From contig NZ_JBNPXI010000013.1 in assembly GCF_050433385.1 (NCBI RefSeq), positions 1 through 64,000 of the forward strand: 64,000 nt of DNA. Reading direction: 5' to 3'. The notes beneath the pieces are model-generated. The model was given only the letters and a program-made list of their open reading frames with translations. It ran no database searches and had not been told where the DNA came from. A program made the translations under genes and the position numbers. This stretch comes from Brassicibacter mesophilus (lineage in GTDB: Bacteria; Bacillota; Clostridia; Tissierellales; Proteiniboraceae). Below are positions 15,797 through 24,371 of this stretch, piece after piece; positions within the stretch are counted from its first letter, which is position 1, and the number at the start of each line of letters is the position of its first letter.

Positions 15797-16468
15797 TTTA
15801 CCATATCCATCTACAATTTGAATTAGCCTTTTTTGAGCCTTTTCAGATAGTCCTAATCTTTTTATTTCACTTGTAAGCTGAGTCATTGATCCATAACCTT
15901 TGATATATCCATTGATATGTGCTGTAGCCGTTGAATTTATAAAGTCATTTGCCTTGGGATATATGTCTTTTAATTCAGTCGCCAATTCTCTTGCTAATTG
16001 TAAGTAGTATTTTTGATGATATGTTTCAGCTAAATGAAAATTGGTTAAAGGCAATATTTCAGTATATAATTTTTTCCCTATTTTCTTTTCATGTTCATTT
16101 TTAGATTTAATTGCCAAACCTTTTTGAATATCATTTTGGTAGAATATTACTGACATATACTGTCTGCCCCATGGTTCATTTGCTGGGGTATGACTGTTCC
16201 AAAAAATATTCAGCAATTCGCCGTATGTGATCTCACTTGGATCATATTCTATTTGAACTGTTTCACTATGGTCGCCTAAATCATGATAATTTGGATTTTT
16301 CTTGGTTCCGCCTGCGTATCCAACGCGGGTCTTATACACCCCTTTAGTTAGCCCGAACCGGGCATCAGGTCCCCAAAATCAACCAAGTGCAAATGTAGCT
16401 TCTTCTAGTCTTTTAGGTATATTTAAATCTATAGCTGGATATATGTTTTCCATGTGTATGCTACTCAT
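15794..16468 (-). CDS. msrA: Selenocysteine-containing peptide-methionine (S)-S-oxide reductase MsrA
   Basis: A 224-residue MsrA if UGA at codon 30 (16381-16379) is read as selenocysteine. It lies exactly at the catalytic position: family motif GCFWG appears as G-U-FWG, followed by RVGYAGGTKKNPNY. The enzyme reduces methionine-S-sulfoxide in damaged proteins. The frame is open on both sides, with ATG at 16468 and AAAGGATAG in front. A UGA-proximal hairpin (SECIS) is present. Gene callers that stop at UGA would give a truncated 181-residue product lacking the active site. Sec-MsrA is known from Alkaliphilus oremlandii (Clostridium sp. OhILAs). Confidence 0.9.
16340..16381 (-). promoter_or_regulatory. 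SECIS element of msrA
   Basis: Immediately 3' of the UGA codon the minus-strand RNA forms GCCC-GGUUC-GGGC (16363-16351) on a longer imperfect stem containing CCU/AGG. The GGU-bearing apical loop starts 19 bases after UGA, close to the geometry of classical bacterial SECIS elements that recruit SelB. Confidence 0.8.
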
Positions 16469-16474
16469 AAACTT

Positions 16475-16567
16475 CTATCCTTTCTTAAGAAAAATTATGA
16501 CTATCAATAATATACCCATTAAAATAATTTTATAGCATAAATAATAATTATATTCATTTTTAGCCAT
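16475..16567 (-). CDS. Possible 30-residue single-helix membrane peptide upstream of msrA
   Basis: An ATG frame encodes a polar start (MAKNEYNYY), one hydrophobic segment (KIILMGILLIVIIF) and a basic end (LKKG). Its TAG stop overlaps the ribosome site of msrA. No Shine-Dalgarno is seen before its ATG, and a TATAAT lies 1-2 bases upstream, so this may be leader DNA rather than a gene. Confidence 0.25.
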   Translation of the reverse strand: MAKNEYNYYLCYKIILMGILLIVIIFLKKG

Positions 16568-16625
16568 AATTATATTTATGATAAGTTTTTTCTATATATA
16601 TTTTTTTTGTATTTAAAATTCCAAT

Positions 16626-16654
16626 TTGACTTAAGATTTTGTAAATAATATAAT
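16626..16654 (+). promoter_or_regulatory. Plus-strand promoter of the predicted small RNA
   Basis: TTGACT at 16626-16631 and TATAAT at 16649-16654 with exactly 17 bases between. No plus-strand protein gene follows, only the structured region and terminator described next. Confidence 0.7.
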
Positions 16655-16660
16655 AAATTT

Positions 16661-16870
16661 ATAATTTATTCAGAAAATTTAAAATGTAATTATCAATGAG
16701 AGCGGGCTGCGTATTGGAGATGTAATCTCCTCATAGATATTTTCAATATTCCACTTATTGATCTTATATAGAGTTATTTCCGCTTTCATTGACTAATAAA
16801 ATCTTAATAACCCCATAAACAGAAATGCGATTTATTAAAGTCGCATTTCTGTTTATAAGATTTTTTTTAA
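16661..16870 (+). ncRNA. Predicted structured small RNA of about 200 nt, unassigned
   Basis: Downstream of a near-consensus promoter, 16694-16705 pairs with 16780-16791 in a 12-bp helix. Its single imperfect pair is G-U on the plus strand and a mismatch on the minus strand, which indicates the transcribed strand. Inside are a GGAGAT-GTA-ATCTCC hairpin (16716-16730) and AT-rich stems. A perfect 16-bp hairpin (16815-16830 with 16841-16856) followed by a run of eight T ends it. I could not match it to 6S, SRP, tmRNA, RNase P or a known riboswitch. Its terminator overlaps the 3' end of the convergent methyltransferase gene. Confidence 0.55.
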
Positions 16871-18022
16871 TTTCTCTCCCATGGCTGATTCAATATATGG
16901 CTTCTCTATATTCCAAAACTCGATAAACTTCTTATATTGATCTATTGCTTCTTCATTAATTTTATCAGTCTTAATAGCTCTAATAAGTATGTTTTTAGGT
17001 GTATGCTCCATATCAATAAACTCAAGCATTTGTGTTGAATACCCAAGTATTTCAAGTACATTTGCTCTCAAACTATCAGTAATTAAAGCTGATAGTCTCT
17101 CCTTTATTATTCCATGCTTCTCCATAGGCTCCATAACAGCATTATGTATTTTATTAAATAGCTCATGCTGGCAACATGGCACTGATAATATAACCTTGGC
17201 ATCCCAGTTTACTGCTTTAGCTAAAGCGGCATCCGTTGCTGTATCACAAGCATGTAAAGTAACCATCATATCCACTCTATCAAATTCTTCAAAATTTCTA
17301 ATATCACCATGAACAAATTTTAATCCATCATATCTTAAGTCGGATGCTACTTCGTTACAAAACTTAATTACGTCTTCTTTTAAATCAAGTCCCACAATGT
17401 TTACTTTCATCTTCTCAATATTTACTAGATAATAATAAAGAGCAAATGTTAAATATGATTTTCCACATCCAAAATCAATAATGTTTAATGTATCTTCAGC
17501 CTTAATCTTAGGCACTGTATCAGAAACCATCTCCAAGAACCTATTTATCTGCCTAAATTTATCATATTTTTTTGAAAATACTTTGCCGCTTTCATTCATG
17601 ACTCCTAATCTTATTAAGAAATCACATGGCCTATTCTCTTCAATAATATAGATTTTCTTTCTATTATGGCTTAAATCAACACTACTTCTAGTAGGTTTTT
17701 TCTTAAGAATAGTTACCTTTCCCTTTTTGCTTATTAATATTTGATAATCAGCTTCTGTGGTAAATAATACACACTGCTTGAAATAGCTGTTTAAAAGCTC
17801 AGTGGTTTCGTCTATTCCTTCTTCAAAACTTAAGTTTTTATGCAAAACTTTATTACTATATTCATAAGTAAACTGAATATGTTTCTGATTTTTAATTAAT
17901 ACAGGTTTAAGTGTTACTTTTGTATATTCTATTGCGTTTTTTGATCTAAGATTACTTATTACTCCATAAATTAGTTTTTCACCTATAACTGTATCTTCTA
18001 AAAGCTCTTTTAAATTATCCAT
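16853..18022 (-). CDS. SAM-dependent methyltransferase (Methyltransf_32-like)
   Basis: A 389-residue protein. The C-terminal half (about 155-345) is a class I SAM methyltransferase with motif I IIDFGCGKSYLTFALYYYL, an acidic motif VNIVGLDLKEDV, HACDTATDAAL, and the distinctive SVPCCQHEL. The CCQHE motif matches the family that includes eukaryotic GSTCD/METTL25-like proteins. The N-terminal 150 residues are an unassigned domain. The substrate is probably RNA or protein but is not known. ATG at 18022 follows AAGGAGAG and overlaps the stop of cca by 8 bases (ATGGATAA), so it is coupled to tRNA maturation. Confidence 0.75.
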   Translation of the reverse strand: MDNLKELLEDTVIGEKLIYGVISNLRSKNAIEYTKVTLKPVLIKNQKHIQFTYEYSNKVLHKNLSFEEGIDETTELLNSYFKQCVLFTTEADYQILISKKGKVTILKKKPTRSSVDLSHNRKKIYIIEENRPCDFLIRLGVMNESGKVFSKKYDKFRQINRFLEMVSDTVPKIKAEDTLNIIDFGCGKSYLTFALYYYLVNIEKMKVNIVGLDLKEDVIKFCNEVASDLRYDGLKFVHGDIRNFEEFDRVDMMVTLHACDTATDAALAKAVNWDAKVILSVPCCQHELFNKIHNAVMEPMEKHGIIKERLSALITDSLRANVLEILGYSTQMLEFIDMEHTPKNILIRAIKTDKINEEAIDQYKKFIEFWNIEKPYIESAMGEKLKKIL

Positions 18023-19379
18023 CGAATCTCTCCTTATCAAAAGCAAATGTCAAATTATTACTAATTAATTGTATCAAAGTTTCTTTTTTGTTTAATTCAG
18101 GATTCTCAAGTACTAGCTCTAGTAAATAGTTAAGTATTTTTCCAATTTCTTTACCTGGTTTATAGCCTAAACGTATAATGTCATTTCCGTCTATCTCCAA
18201 GTCTCTGACTGATAAAGGTTGTTTTTCTGCTATTACTCTTTCACATTCTTCTCTAAGATTTATTATATTATTAAAATCATGCGGAGGTTTAGAACCTTTA
18301 ATATCAGCTATTTGAAGTTTAAATAAATTATCTAAATTGCTTGTTCCTATCTTTCTTATAAACTTTCTAATATTATTATTTCTCAGGAAATCATATCTAG
18401 ACATGTGTTCTTTAACAAGTATTTTAACACCTTCTATTGTTCTATTATCAAATCTAAGCCTTTTTAAAATTATCTCAGCGATTTCCATACTTATAATATG
18501 ATGTCTATAGAAATGTCCTATGCCATTTTCATCTATTGAAAAGCACTCAGGCTTACCGATATCATGAAATAAAGCCGCGAGGCGTAAAACTAAGTTGCTT
18601 TCAGTATTATCCATTACAGCCATAATATGTTTAAAAACATCTTTACTATGATTAGGATTTTTTTGATTTAACCCGATACATGCTTTTAATTCTGGAAGTA
18701 TTATATCAATAATATCTAGTTTTTCCAGCAACTTTATACCATATGACGGAGTATCAGCTAAAATGATTTTAATAAACTCATCTCTAATCCGCTCTTGACT
18801 TATATTTTGTATCATAGCTCTACATTGTTTCATGGAATTAAATGTATCTTCATGTATTTCGAAACCCAGCTGTGATGCAAATCTTACCCCCCTTAGTATT
18901 CTTAAAGAGTCCTCTTCGAATCTCATTTTAGGATTTCCAACACTCACAACTAGCTTGTTTTCCAAATCGTTAATACCATTAAACGGATCAATTAACCCGT
19001 TGCTTGAATTATGAGCCATAGCATTTATGGTAAAATCCCTGCGACTTAAATCTTCTATTAAATCATCCGTAAACTCTACTTTATCAGGTCTTCTATTATC
19101 TGAATATCCTTTTTCTATTCTATATGTTGTCACTTCAAAATTTTGACCGTTTATTGCTATAGTAACTGTTCCGTGTTCTAAGCCTGTAAGTATTGTTTTG
19201 AAGCTTTCAAATATTTCAAGTAATTCTTCTGGTTGCGCACTAGTACAAATATCCCAATCATAGGGTTTTTTACCTAGTATTACATCACGTACACATCCTC
19301 CAACAATATATCCCGAATGACCATAAAACTCAAGTCTGTCTAAAATCTGTTGTACTTCAGCAGGGTAGGTTATGAGCAT
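18015..19379 (-). CDS. cca: CCA tRNA nucleotidyltransferase with HD domain
   Basis: A 454-residue class II nucleotidyltransferase that adds or repairs the 3' CCA of tRNA. Visible are GGCVRDVILGKKPYDWDI (metal aspartates D41 and D43), RRDFTINAMA, and the substrate-binding region KMRFEEDSLRILRGVRFASQ. An HD domain with LFHDIGK near 270 and HHI follows, as in longer Cca proteins. Full length. GGAGG lies before ATG. It is first in a two-gene operon with the overlapping methyltransferase. Confidence 0.92.
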   Translation of the reverse strand: MLITYPAEVQQILDRLEFYGHSGYIVGGCVRDVILGKKPYDWDICTSAQPEELLEIFESFKTILTGLEHGTVTIAINGQNFEVTTYRIEKGYSDNRRPDKVEFTDDLIEDLSRRDFTINAMAHNSSNGLIDPFNGINDLENKLVVSVGNPKMRFEEDSLRILRGVRFASQLGFEIHEDTFNSMKQCRAMIQNISQERIRDEFIKIILADTPSYGIKLLEKLDIIDIILPELKACIGLNQKNPNHSKDVFKHIMAVMDNTESNLVLRLAALFHDIGKPECFSIDENGIGHFYRHHIISMEIAEIILKRLRFDNRTIEGVKILVKEHMSRYDFLRNNNIRKFIRKIGTSNLDNLFKLQIADIKGSKPPHDFNNIINLREECERVIAEKQPLSVRDLEIDGNDIIRLGYKPGKEIGKILNYLLELVLENPELNKKETLIQLISNNLTFAFDKERFDG

Positions 19380-19521
19380 ACATATTCCTCCTATAGAAAC
19401 AAACTACTTACAATTTTACATTTCTATTTCAATTTAATCTAATTTTATAATATATATCTTTTTTGTCAATTTAGAAAATAATGCATTAGCTTAAAGTATT
19501 AATATATCAATTTTCTTTATT

Positions 19522-19555
19522 CTAAAAAAGGATTAGCCTATACAGACTAATCCTT
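19522..19555 (-). terminator. Terminator of the ADP-ribosylglycohydrolase operon
   Basis: A 9-bp stem (19528-19536 with 19547-19555) followed on the minus strand by TTTTTTAGA, directly after the stop of the last gene. Confidence 0.85.
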
Positions 19556-19563
19556 CTTCTTTG

Positions 19564-21672
19564 TTATAATTCTTCAATTTCAAGCTTCCCAAAGTAAGTT
19601 CTTCCGGTATCTAATTTACTAAATCCAAGCATACCGTATTTAAATGTTTCATCATCATATTCAAGTACTTTATTTCCATCTATAGAGAAATCTATATGAC
19701 TTCCTTTAACTTTTATCTCAAATACATAATCCCTATTGAGCTCCCATAAATAAGGTACTTTTAATACTTCATTAAATCCAAAATTATTTATGAATAGTGA
19801 TACTTCATTATTGCCACTAAATCCTACATGATATCCTCTCATAGCTCCCTGTGCTCTAAATGCTATATTGTGACTAAAACCATTTTGAGGGTTTACTATT
19901 GCTTTCACATTTACATCCTTTGAAAAATAATTCCCGGTATATGCTTCACAGCTATCTATACAAATACAATGCATCCTATCATCTTCTATATTCCATGCCC
20001 CATGATTGTGGGAAAATGGAGTTACACACATAAATTCCTCTGATTGCTTAGAAAAATCAATCGTATATTTTGACTTCCCATTTATTCTAAACTCATCGAT
20101 GAAAAGTCTTCCTAATGCTCTATCTTGTAAACTTGCAAAGCTTTCTAGTTTAATTCCAACCTCGTCAATCATCGCCCCATCAGTATATGGCACAGTAAAT
20201 TGAATGTGATTCCATTGACCAATTTTTAATATTTGATATGGTAGTACGATATCTTCTTTTGTGTAAGTATTTCTAATATAAGGTGCTATAGAAAGCTGTC
20301 CACCCTGCCACTGATCTAAATATACTTTCATGCTAACAGTCTGACCAGAATATACTTTTGGCGCAAAGGTTGGTTTGTATCTTTCATCGTCAAAATCAAA
20401 CCGCCTATAGAATGGCTTATAATAAATCTTTGTTGACTGTCCATATGTTATACGGTCAAATAATATTTCTAAGGAGCCTTTTCCTTTATATGAAATTTCT
20501 TCACTGTGTTGCATCCTAAACTTATTTGTATCAGATAGTCTGAAATTATGAGTTGAACCTGGTAGTTCAAAGTCAAAATAGAGTTCCCCCTCTACAAAAG
20601 AATCTACTAAATTCTTTGGAGGCTCCTCTTTTGCTAACCTATAGCCAAGTAAAGCAAGTTCTTTAACATATGAAGGAATATCTAGAATATTAAGATATCC
20701 AGAAATACTAGATGTAATAATTAAGTCATTGATTGGTTGTCTATAATGATCTTTAATTCCTTTTAATCCTTGTGCGACACCAACAATAGTTCCTACATTT
20801 CCAGCATTGCAGTCAGTATCCCATCCGCACATTGTTGCTATTTCAACGGTACGAGACAAATCACCATGGCCGTATAGTAATGCTAATATACACACTCCTG
20901 CATTAGGAATTATATGACATACTCCAGGATATTTATCATATCCCCAGTTTTCTTCAAGATATTTCTGGCAAGCTCTAAAATCTTCAGGATACTCTTTAAA
21001 GAAATCAATTACTGCTCTTACAACCTTTGAATATGTGCAATCTAGAGGTATCATAGATAAACCTGCCTCAACTATCTCAATCACATCATCTGTAGAAAAA
21101 GCTTTAGAAATACACGCAGTCATAAACCTAGCACCATAGATTCCATTTTTATCATGAGAAACACTTGCAGCTTTCTCTCCATATTCAGCAGCTTTTTCAA
21201 CATTATTTGGCCATACTAACCCCCATGTGTCTATAAATATTTGCCCTCCTATCTGTTCAGCTAATATAATACCATTTTGGATAGCTGACCCGGACTTTGG
21301 AGCATGCATTCCATTCTTCAAATTTAAGTATGCAGTATGCTCTGTACTTATACCATAGCCGCCCCACCAGAACATCCCTATACCTTCTCTAGCATAATTT
21401 AACCATGCTCTTCCTACATCTTCAGCTTCTAGTTCTCTATCTCTCGCATCATCATATAATGCTCTTAGAAAAAATACCGGCCCATTTACATCATCATCTG
21501 CCGCAAAATTTTTATAATTTTTAACATATCCTGTTATATCGCCATAAGTAGCTTTTATTTTCTCATAAGTCCATACTGTTGGTTCAACTGGAGCACCTAA
21601 GCGAATACCTATATTCATTCCTAAAAACCCTGCATATACTTTTTCTAAATAATCATTTTGTATTACTTTCAT
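19564..21672 (-). CDS. ADP-ribosylglycohydrolase-family enzyme with C-terminal carbohydrate-binding-like domains
   Basis: A 702-residue protein. Residues 1-345 are an ADP-ribosylglycohydrolase (ARH/DraG) fold with RLGAPVE (24-30), the metal motif AADDDVNG (57-64) and GWDTDCNAGNVG (283-294), where D285 and D287 bind magnesium. Residues 365-540 look like a galactose-binding-type beta sandwich and 545-702 like a LamG/DUF1080-type jelly roll (DGNKVLEYDD, FGKLEIEEL). No signal peptide, so cytoplasmic. It probably hydrolyses an N- or O-glycosidic ribosyl-type bond. Last gene of a sugar-uptake operon, 9 bases after its paralogue. Confidence 0.75.
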   Translation of the reverse strand: MKVIQNDYLEKVYAGFLGMNIGIRLGAPVEPTVWTYEKIKATYGDITGYVKNYKNFAADDDVNGPVFFLRALYDDARDRELEAEDVGRAWLNYAREGIGMFWWGGYGISTEHTAYLNLKNGMHAPKSGSAIQNGIILAEQIGGQIFIDTWGLVWPNNVEKAAEYGEKAASVSHDKNGIYGARFMTACISKAFSTDDVIEIVEAGLSMIPLDCTYSKVVRAVIDFFKEYPEDFRACQKYLEENWGYDKYPGVCHIIPNAGVCILALLYGHGDLSRTVEIATMCGWDTDCNAGNVGTIVGVAQGLKGIKDHYRQPINDLIITSSISGYLNILDIPSYVKELALLGYRLAKEEPPKNLVDSFVEGELYFDFELPGSTHNFRLSDTNKFRMQHSEEISYKGKGSLEILFDRITYGQSTKIYYKPFYRRFDFDDERYKPTFAPKVYSGQTVSMKVYLDQWQGGQLSIAPYIRNTYTKEDIVLPYQILKIGQWNHIQFTVPYTDGAMIDEVGIKLESFASLQDRALGRLFIDEFRINGKSKYTIDFSKQSEEFMCVTPFSHNHGAWNIEDDRMHCICIDSCEAYTGNYFSKDVNVKAIVNPQNGFSHNIAFRAQGAMRGYHVGFSGNNEVSLFINNFGFNEVLKVPYLWELNRDYVFEIKVKGSHIDFSIDGNKVLEYDDETFKYGMLGFSKLDTGRTYFGKLEIEEL

Positions 21673-21681
21673 AAAGTCCTC

Positions 21682-22845
21682 CTATAGAATCATTGTATTC
21701 AATAGTCTTTCTCTGCTTTTCCACTGAATCATATCATTCTCTATTATTGCTTCTGCTACTTCAGCAAACCTATCAGCATTTTCTAACAGGTTCATCTTAT
21801 TGACGTTCTCTAGAGTGTTAATGCTTTCATTACAGATAACCTTGTATCCACACATTGCACCAAGTATGGCCCCTATCATCACTCCAATTGAATCTGTGTC
21901 TCTTCCTGAATTGATTCCATCAATAATTGCATCATGAAAATTTCCATCATGCAATATAATATAGGCTAAAGCCATTGGTAATTCTTCAATACTAAATAAT
22001 CTACTTGGAGTATAGTGATTAGATGGAATGCCTACCTTCTCAATTTTGCGATTAATGTCATCTCCCATTGGTGAATATTTAAGCAATATATTGTGAAATT
22101 CACTAACTACCATATCTTTATTTTCTCTTTCTCCCTTTAATTTTAATGCTACACTACAAATATCTTCTATCGCTCTTTTAGTTCCATCTTTGGCATACTC
22201 TAATGCAGTTTCAATTATTTCTTCTACTTTAACCCCAGGCTCAAATGCTTTAGCAATACAAGCAGACAATACTCCTGCAGCTTCTAATCCATAACTACAT
22301 TGATGACCTGAAGCAAAAGCTATGGCTTCATCATACGCAGCTTTAGGATTACATGCATTCACTACCCCAACTGGTGCGATATACATAGCAGCACCACAGT
22401 TGACCATATTTCCAATTCCACCCTCTCTAGGTTCACAATTCGCTAGTGTATGACGAACAAAAGGATATTTATCAGGGTAAAAAAGTCGTTCTATTATTAA
22501 AGCTTCTTTACCGAATTCAGGTATGTACCTCGATCTAAAAGCAATCTCTTTTAAAAATTCATCTGCAAAATCATAAGCATCTATATGTCTTCTTTTTAGG
22601 GAATATACATTCATTAATGCTATAGTCATCAATGTATCATCAGTTACAATCCCATATCCTCTCATTCTATGAAGCCTTTTTTCTGCAGGCCAATCTGCTT
22701 TATACCATTTAGTATCAATAGACTCTACTCTGTCATATTTTTCTTTTATTTCGTTGTAGCTTAGCTTTTCTATTGGAGCTCCCAGAGCATCTCCATAAGC
22801 TGTCCCAAAAACAACACCTCTTACTCGCTCCTGAAATGATATCAT
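21682..22845 (-). CDS. ADP-ribosylglycohydrolase-family protein
   Basis: A 387-residue single-domain ARH/DraG-family protein. Metal-site motifs are GTAYGDALGAP (14-24), VTDDTLMT (67-74) and GRDTDSIG (314-321); D69, D70, D316 and D318 are the likely magnesium ligands. It shares the fold but not the C-terminal domains of the larger neighbour, and the two probably act on related compounds. It lacks a signal peptide. GGGGGAAAAC precedes ATG. Placed between the binding protein and the larger ARH gene, which points to cleavage of the imported ligand rather than protein de-ADP-ribosylation. Confidence 0.8.
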   Translation of the reverse strand: MISFQERVRGVVFGTAYGDALGAPIEKLSYNEIKEKYDRVESIDTKWYKADWPAEKRLHRMRGYGIVTDDTLMTIALMNVYSLKRRHIDAYDFADEFLKEIAFRSRYIPEFGKEALIIERLFYPDKYPFVRHTLANCEPREGGIGNMVNCGAAMYIAPVGVVNACNPKAAYDEAIAFASGHQCSYGLEAAGVLSACIAKAFEPGVKVEEIIETALEYAKDGTKRAIEDICSVALKLKGERENKDMVVSEFHNILLKYSPMGDDINRKIEKVGIPSNHYTPSRLFSIEELPMALAYIILHDGNFHDAIIDGINSGRDTDSIGVMIGAILGAMCGYKVICNESINTLENVNKMNLLENADRFAEVAEAIIENDMIQWKSRERLLNTMIL

Positions 22846-22861
22846 TTGTTTTCCCCCTACA

Positions 22862-24352
22862 TTATTTTAATGTTTCGTTGGCATACTTAGAAATCTCTTT
22901 ACCTCCAGCCTTATACCATTCTTCAACAAACTTATCAAATTCATCTAATTGCCGTTTTCCTGTAATGATATCAGCAGAATATTCTTTGTAAAGATTTTCC
23001 ATAGCATCCCACTTAGCGGTATATTCTTCCGGTATTAAAAAATTTATATCTTCTGTATAGTACTGATTTGCTAACTTTAACGACTCCGCAGCAGGATATC
23101 CTAATAAAGGAGTAGCTAATTCAATGTCAATATTAAAGTTAGTCGGCTCCCAAAATCTTGCATACCATTCTTGTGATTTTTCAGTTAAAACTGCCTTATT
23201 TTCCTTTACTTCATAATGTTCATTTTCAAATCCTAAACGATCTAACTTCTGTCCTTTTGGACTAGCTAAGAATTCTAGAACCTTGAAAGCTTCTTCTTTA
23301 TGCTCTGAAAGTGCTGATATTGCAATACCTCTTGTTTCTTTGCTAACATCAACTGGAAGATATCCTTGTCCTTTTCCTTTTGCAGGTGGCAGTGCAATCA
23401 AGCCTGATTCTTCTCCATTTGCTTTCTTCATCTTCCCATCATATATATCTATTACTTTACCAGCTGTACCTATGATAACGCCAACCTGATTATCGTAAAA
23501 TGCCTGTTCTTTTGTGTCCCATTTCTTAGTAAGATATTCTGAATCTAAAATACCTTCTTCGTATAATTTATTGTAAAAAGCTAGTTTTTCTTTTTCACCA
23601 TTTGATACACGATTGTAAATATACTTACCATTTTCATCTTTTACCCAAGTTGAAGTATTTCCAAATGCTTGGTCAAATATTTGGTCTAGTTCTGATATAT
23701 TTCCTGCTACTGTAACGCCATAAGTTGGATTTCCATTCCCACTAAAATCTTTTTCTTTAAGTTCTTTGAACAAGTTAAAATAGTTATCTATAGATGGATT
23801 TTCAAGTAATGCATTTGAAGTCTCTAATTTTGAAAACCAATCACCTCTTACTACTGGTATCTTTGAATTTATTGGCTTTATCCATAGAAGATATGGATAG
23901 TTTTCTAATCTCTTTATATTGTGAGTCTCAAGACTTTCCTTAATATATTTTGATTTTTCTATATATGGGGTTAAATCTTCTAATAATCCCTGTTGGGATA
24001 CTTGCTGATCGCCACCTTGAAAATAAATAATGTCAGGCACAGTTCCACCTAGAAGCATTAGGTTAAGTTTTTCAGCATAATTACCTGCTGGCATTTCTAT
24101 TAGCTCGATATCAACATTAATCCCTTCTTCTGCTAGTCCTTGCTCTATTGCTTCAAAATACTTTATTACTATTGGATCTGAAGGAATTTCATCTTTCATA
24201 ACTAAACTTAATTTCACTTTCTCATTTGATACCTTGTCATTTTCTTTTGCATCAGCTCCTTCATTAGTGTTTGTTTCGTTTGACTTAGCTCCACAAGCAG
24301 ATAAAGAAAATACTAATACTACAATTAATAATATTGATAATATTTTTTTCAT
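22862..24352 (-). CDS. Carbohydrate ABC transporter substrate-binding lipoprotein
   Basis: A 496-residue family 1 extracellular binding protein of the LplA type. The signal and lipobox SLSAC put the lipidated cysteine at 20. After a Thr/Asn/Glu-rich linker come VKLSLVMKD, LNLMLLGGTVPDIIYFQGGD, and a C-terminal YTAKWDAMENLY-like helix. The long form is typical for oligosaccharide or complex glycoside ligands. The start at 24352 follows AAGGAGGATTTAC; an ATG 13 codons upstream lacks a site. It delivers the substrate to the two permeases encoded just upstream. Confidence 0.85.
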   Translation of the reverse strand: MKKILSILLIVVLVFSLSACGAKSNETNTNEGADAKENDKVSNEKVKLSLVMKDEIPSDPIVIKYFEAIEQGLAEEGINVDIELIEMPAGNYAEKLNLMLLGGTVPDIIYFQGGDQQVSQQGLLEDLTPYIEKSKYIKESLETHNIKRLENYPYLLWIKPINSKIPVVRGDWFSKLETSNALLENPSIDNYFNLFKELKEKDFSGNGNPTYGVTVAGNISELDQIFDQAFGNTSTWVKDENGKYIYNRVSNGEKEKLAFYNKLYEEGILDSEYLTKKWDTKEQAFYDNQVGVIIGTAGKVIDIYDGKMKKANGEESGLIALPPAKGKGQGYLPVDVSKETRGIAISALSEHKEEAFKVLEFLASPKGQKLDRLGFENEHYEVKENKAVLTEKSQEWYARFWEPTNFNIDIELATPLLGYPAAESLKLANQYYTEDINFLIPEEYTAKWDAMENLYKEYSADIITGKRQLDEFDKFVEEWYKAGGKEISKYANETLK

Positions 24353-24371
24353 GTAAATCCTCCTTTTTATA

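Noticed and set aside
15794..16339. MsrA starting at the internal ATG (MYKTRVGYAGG)
   Set aside because: It would lack the catalytic residue and has no ribosome site; the upstream frame with UGA as selenocysteine restores the family N-terminus.
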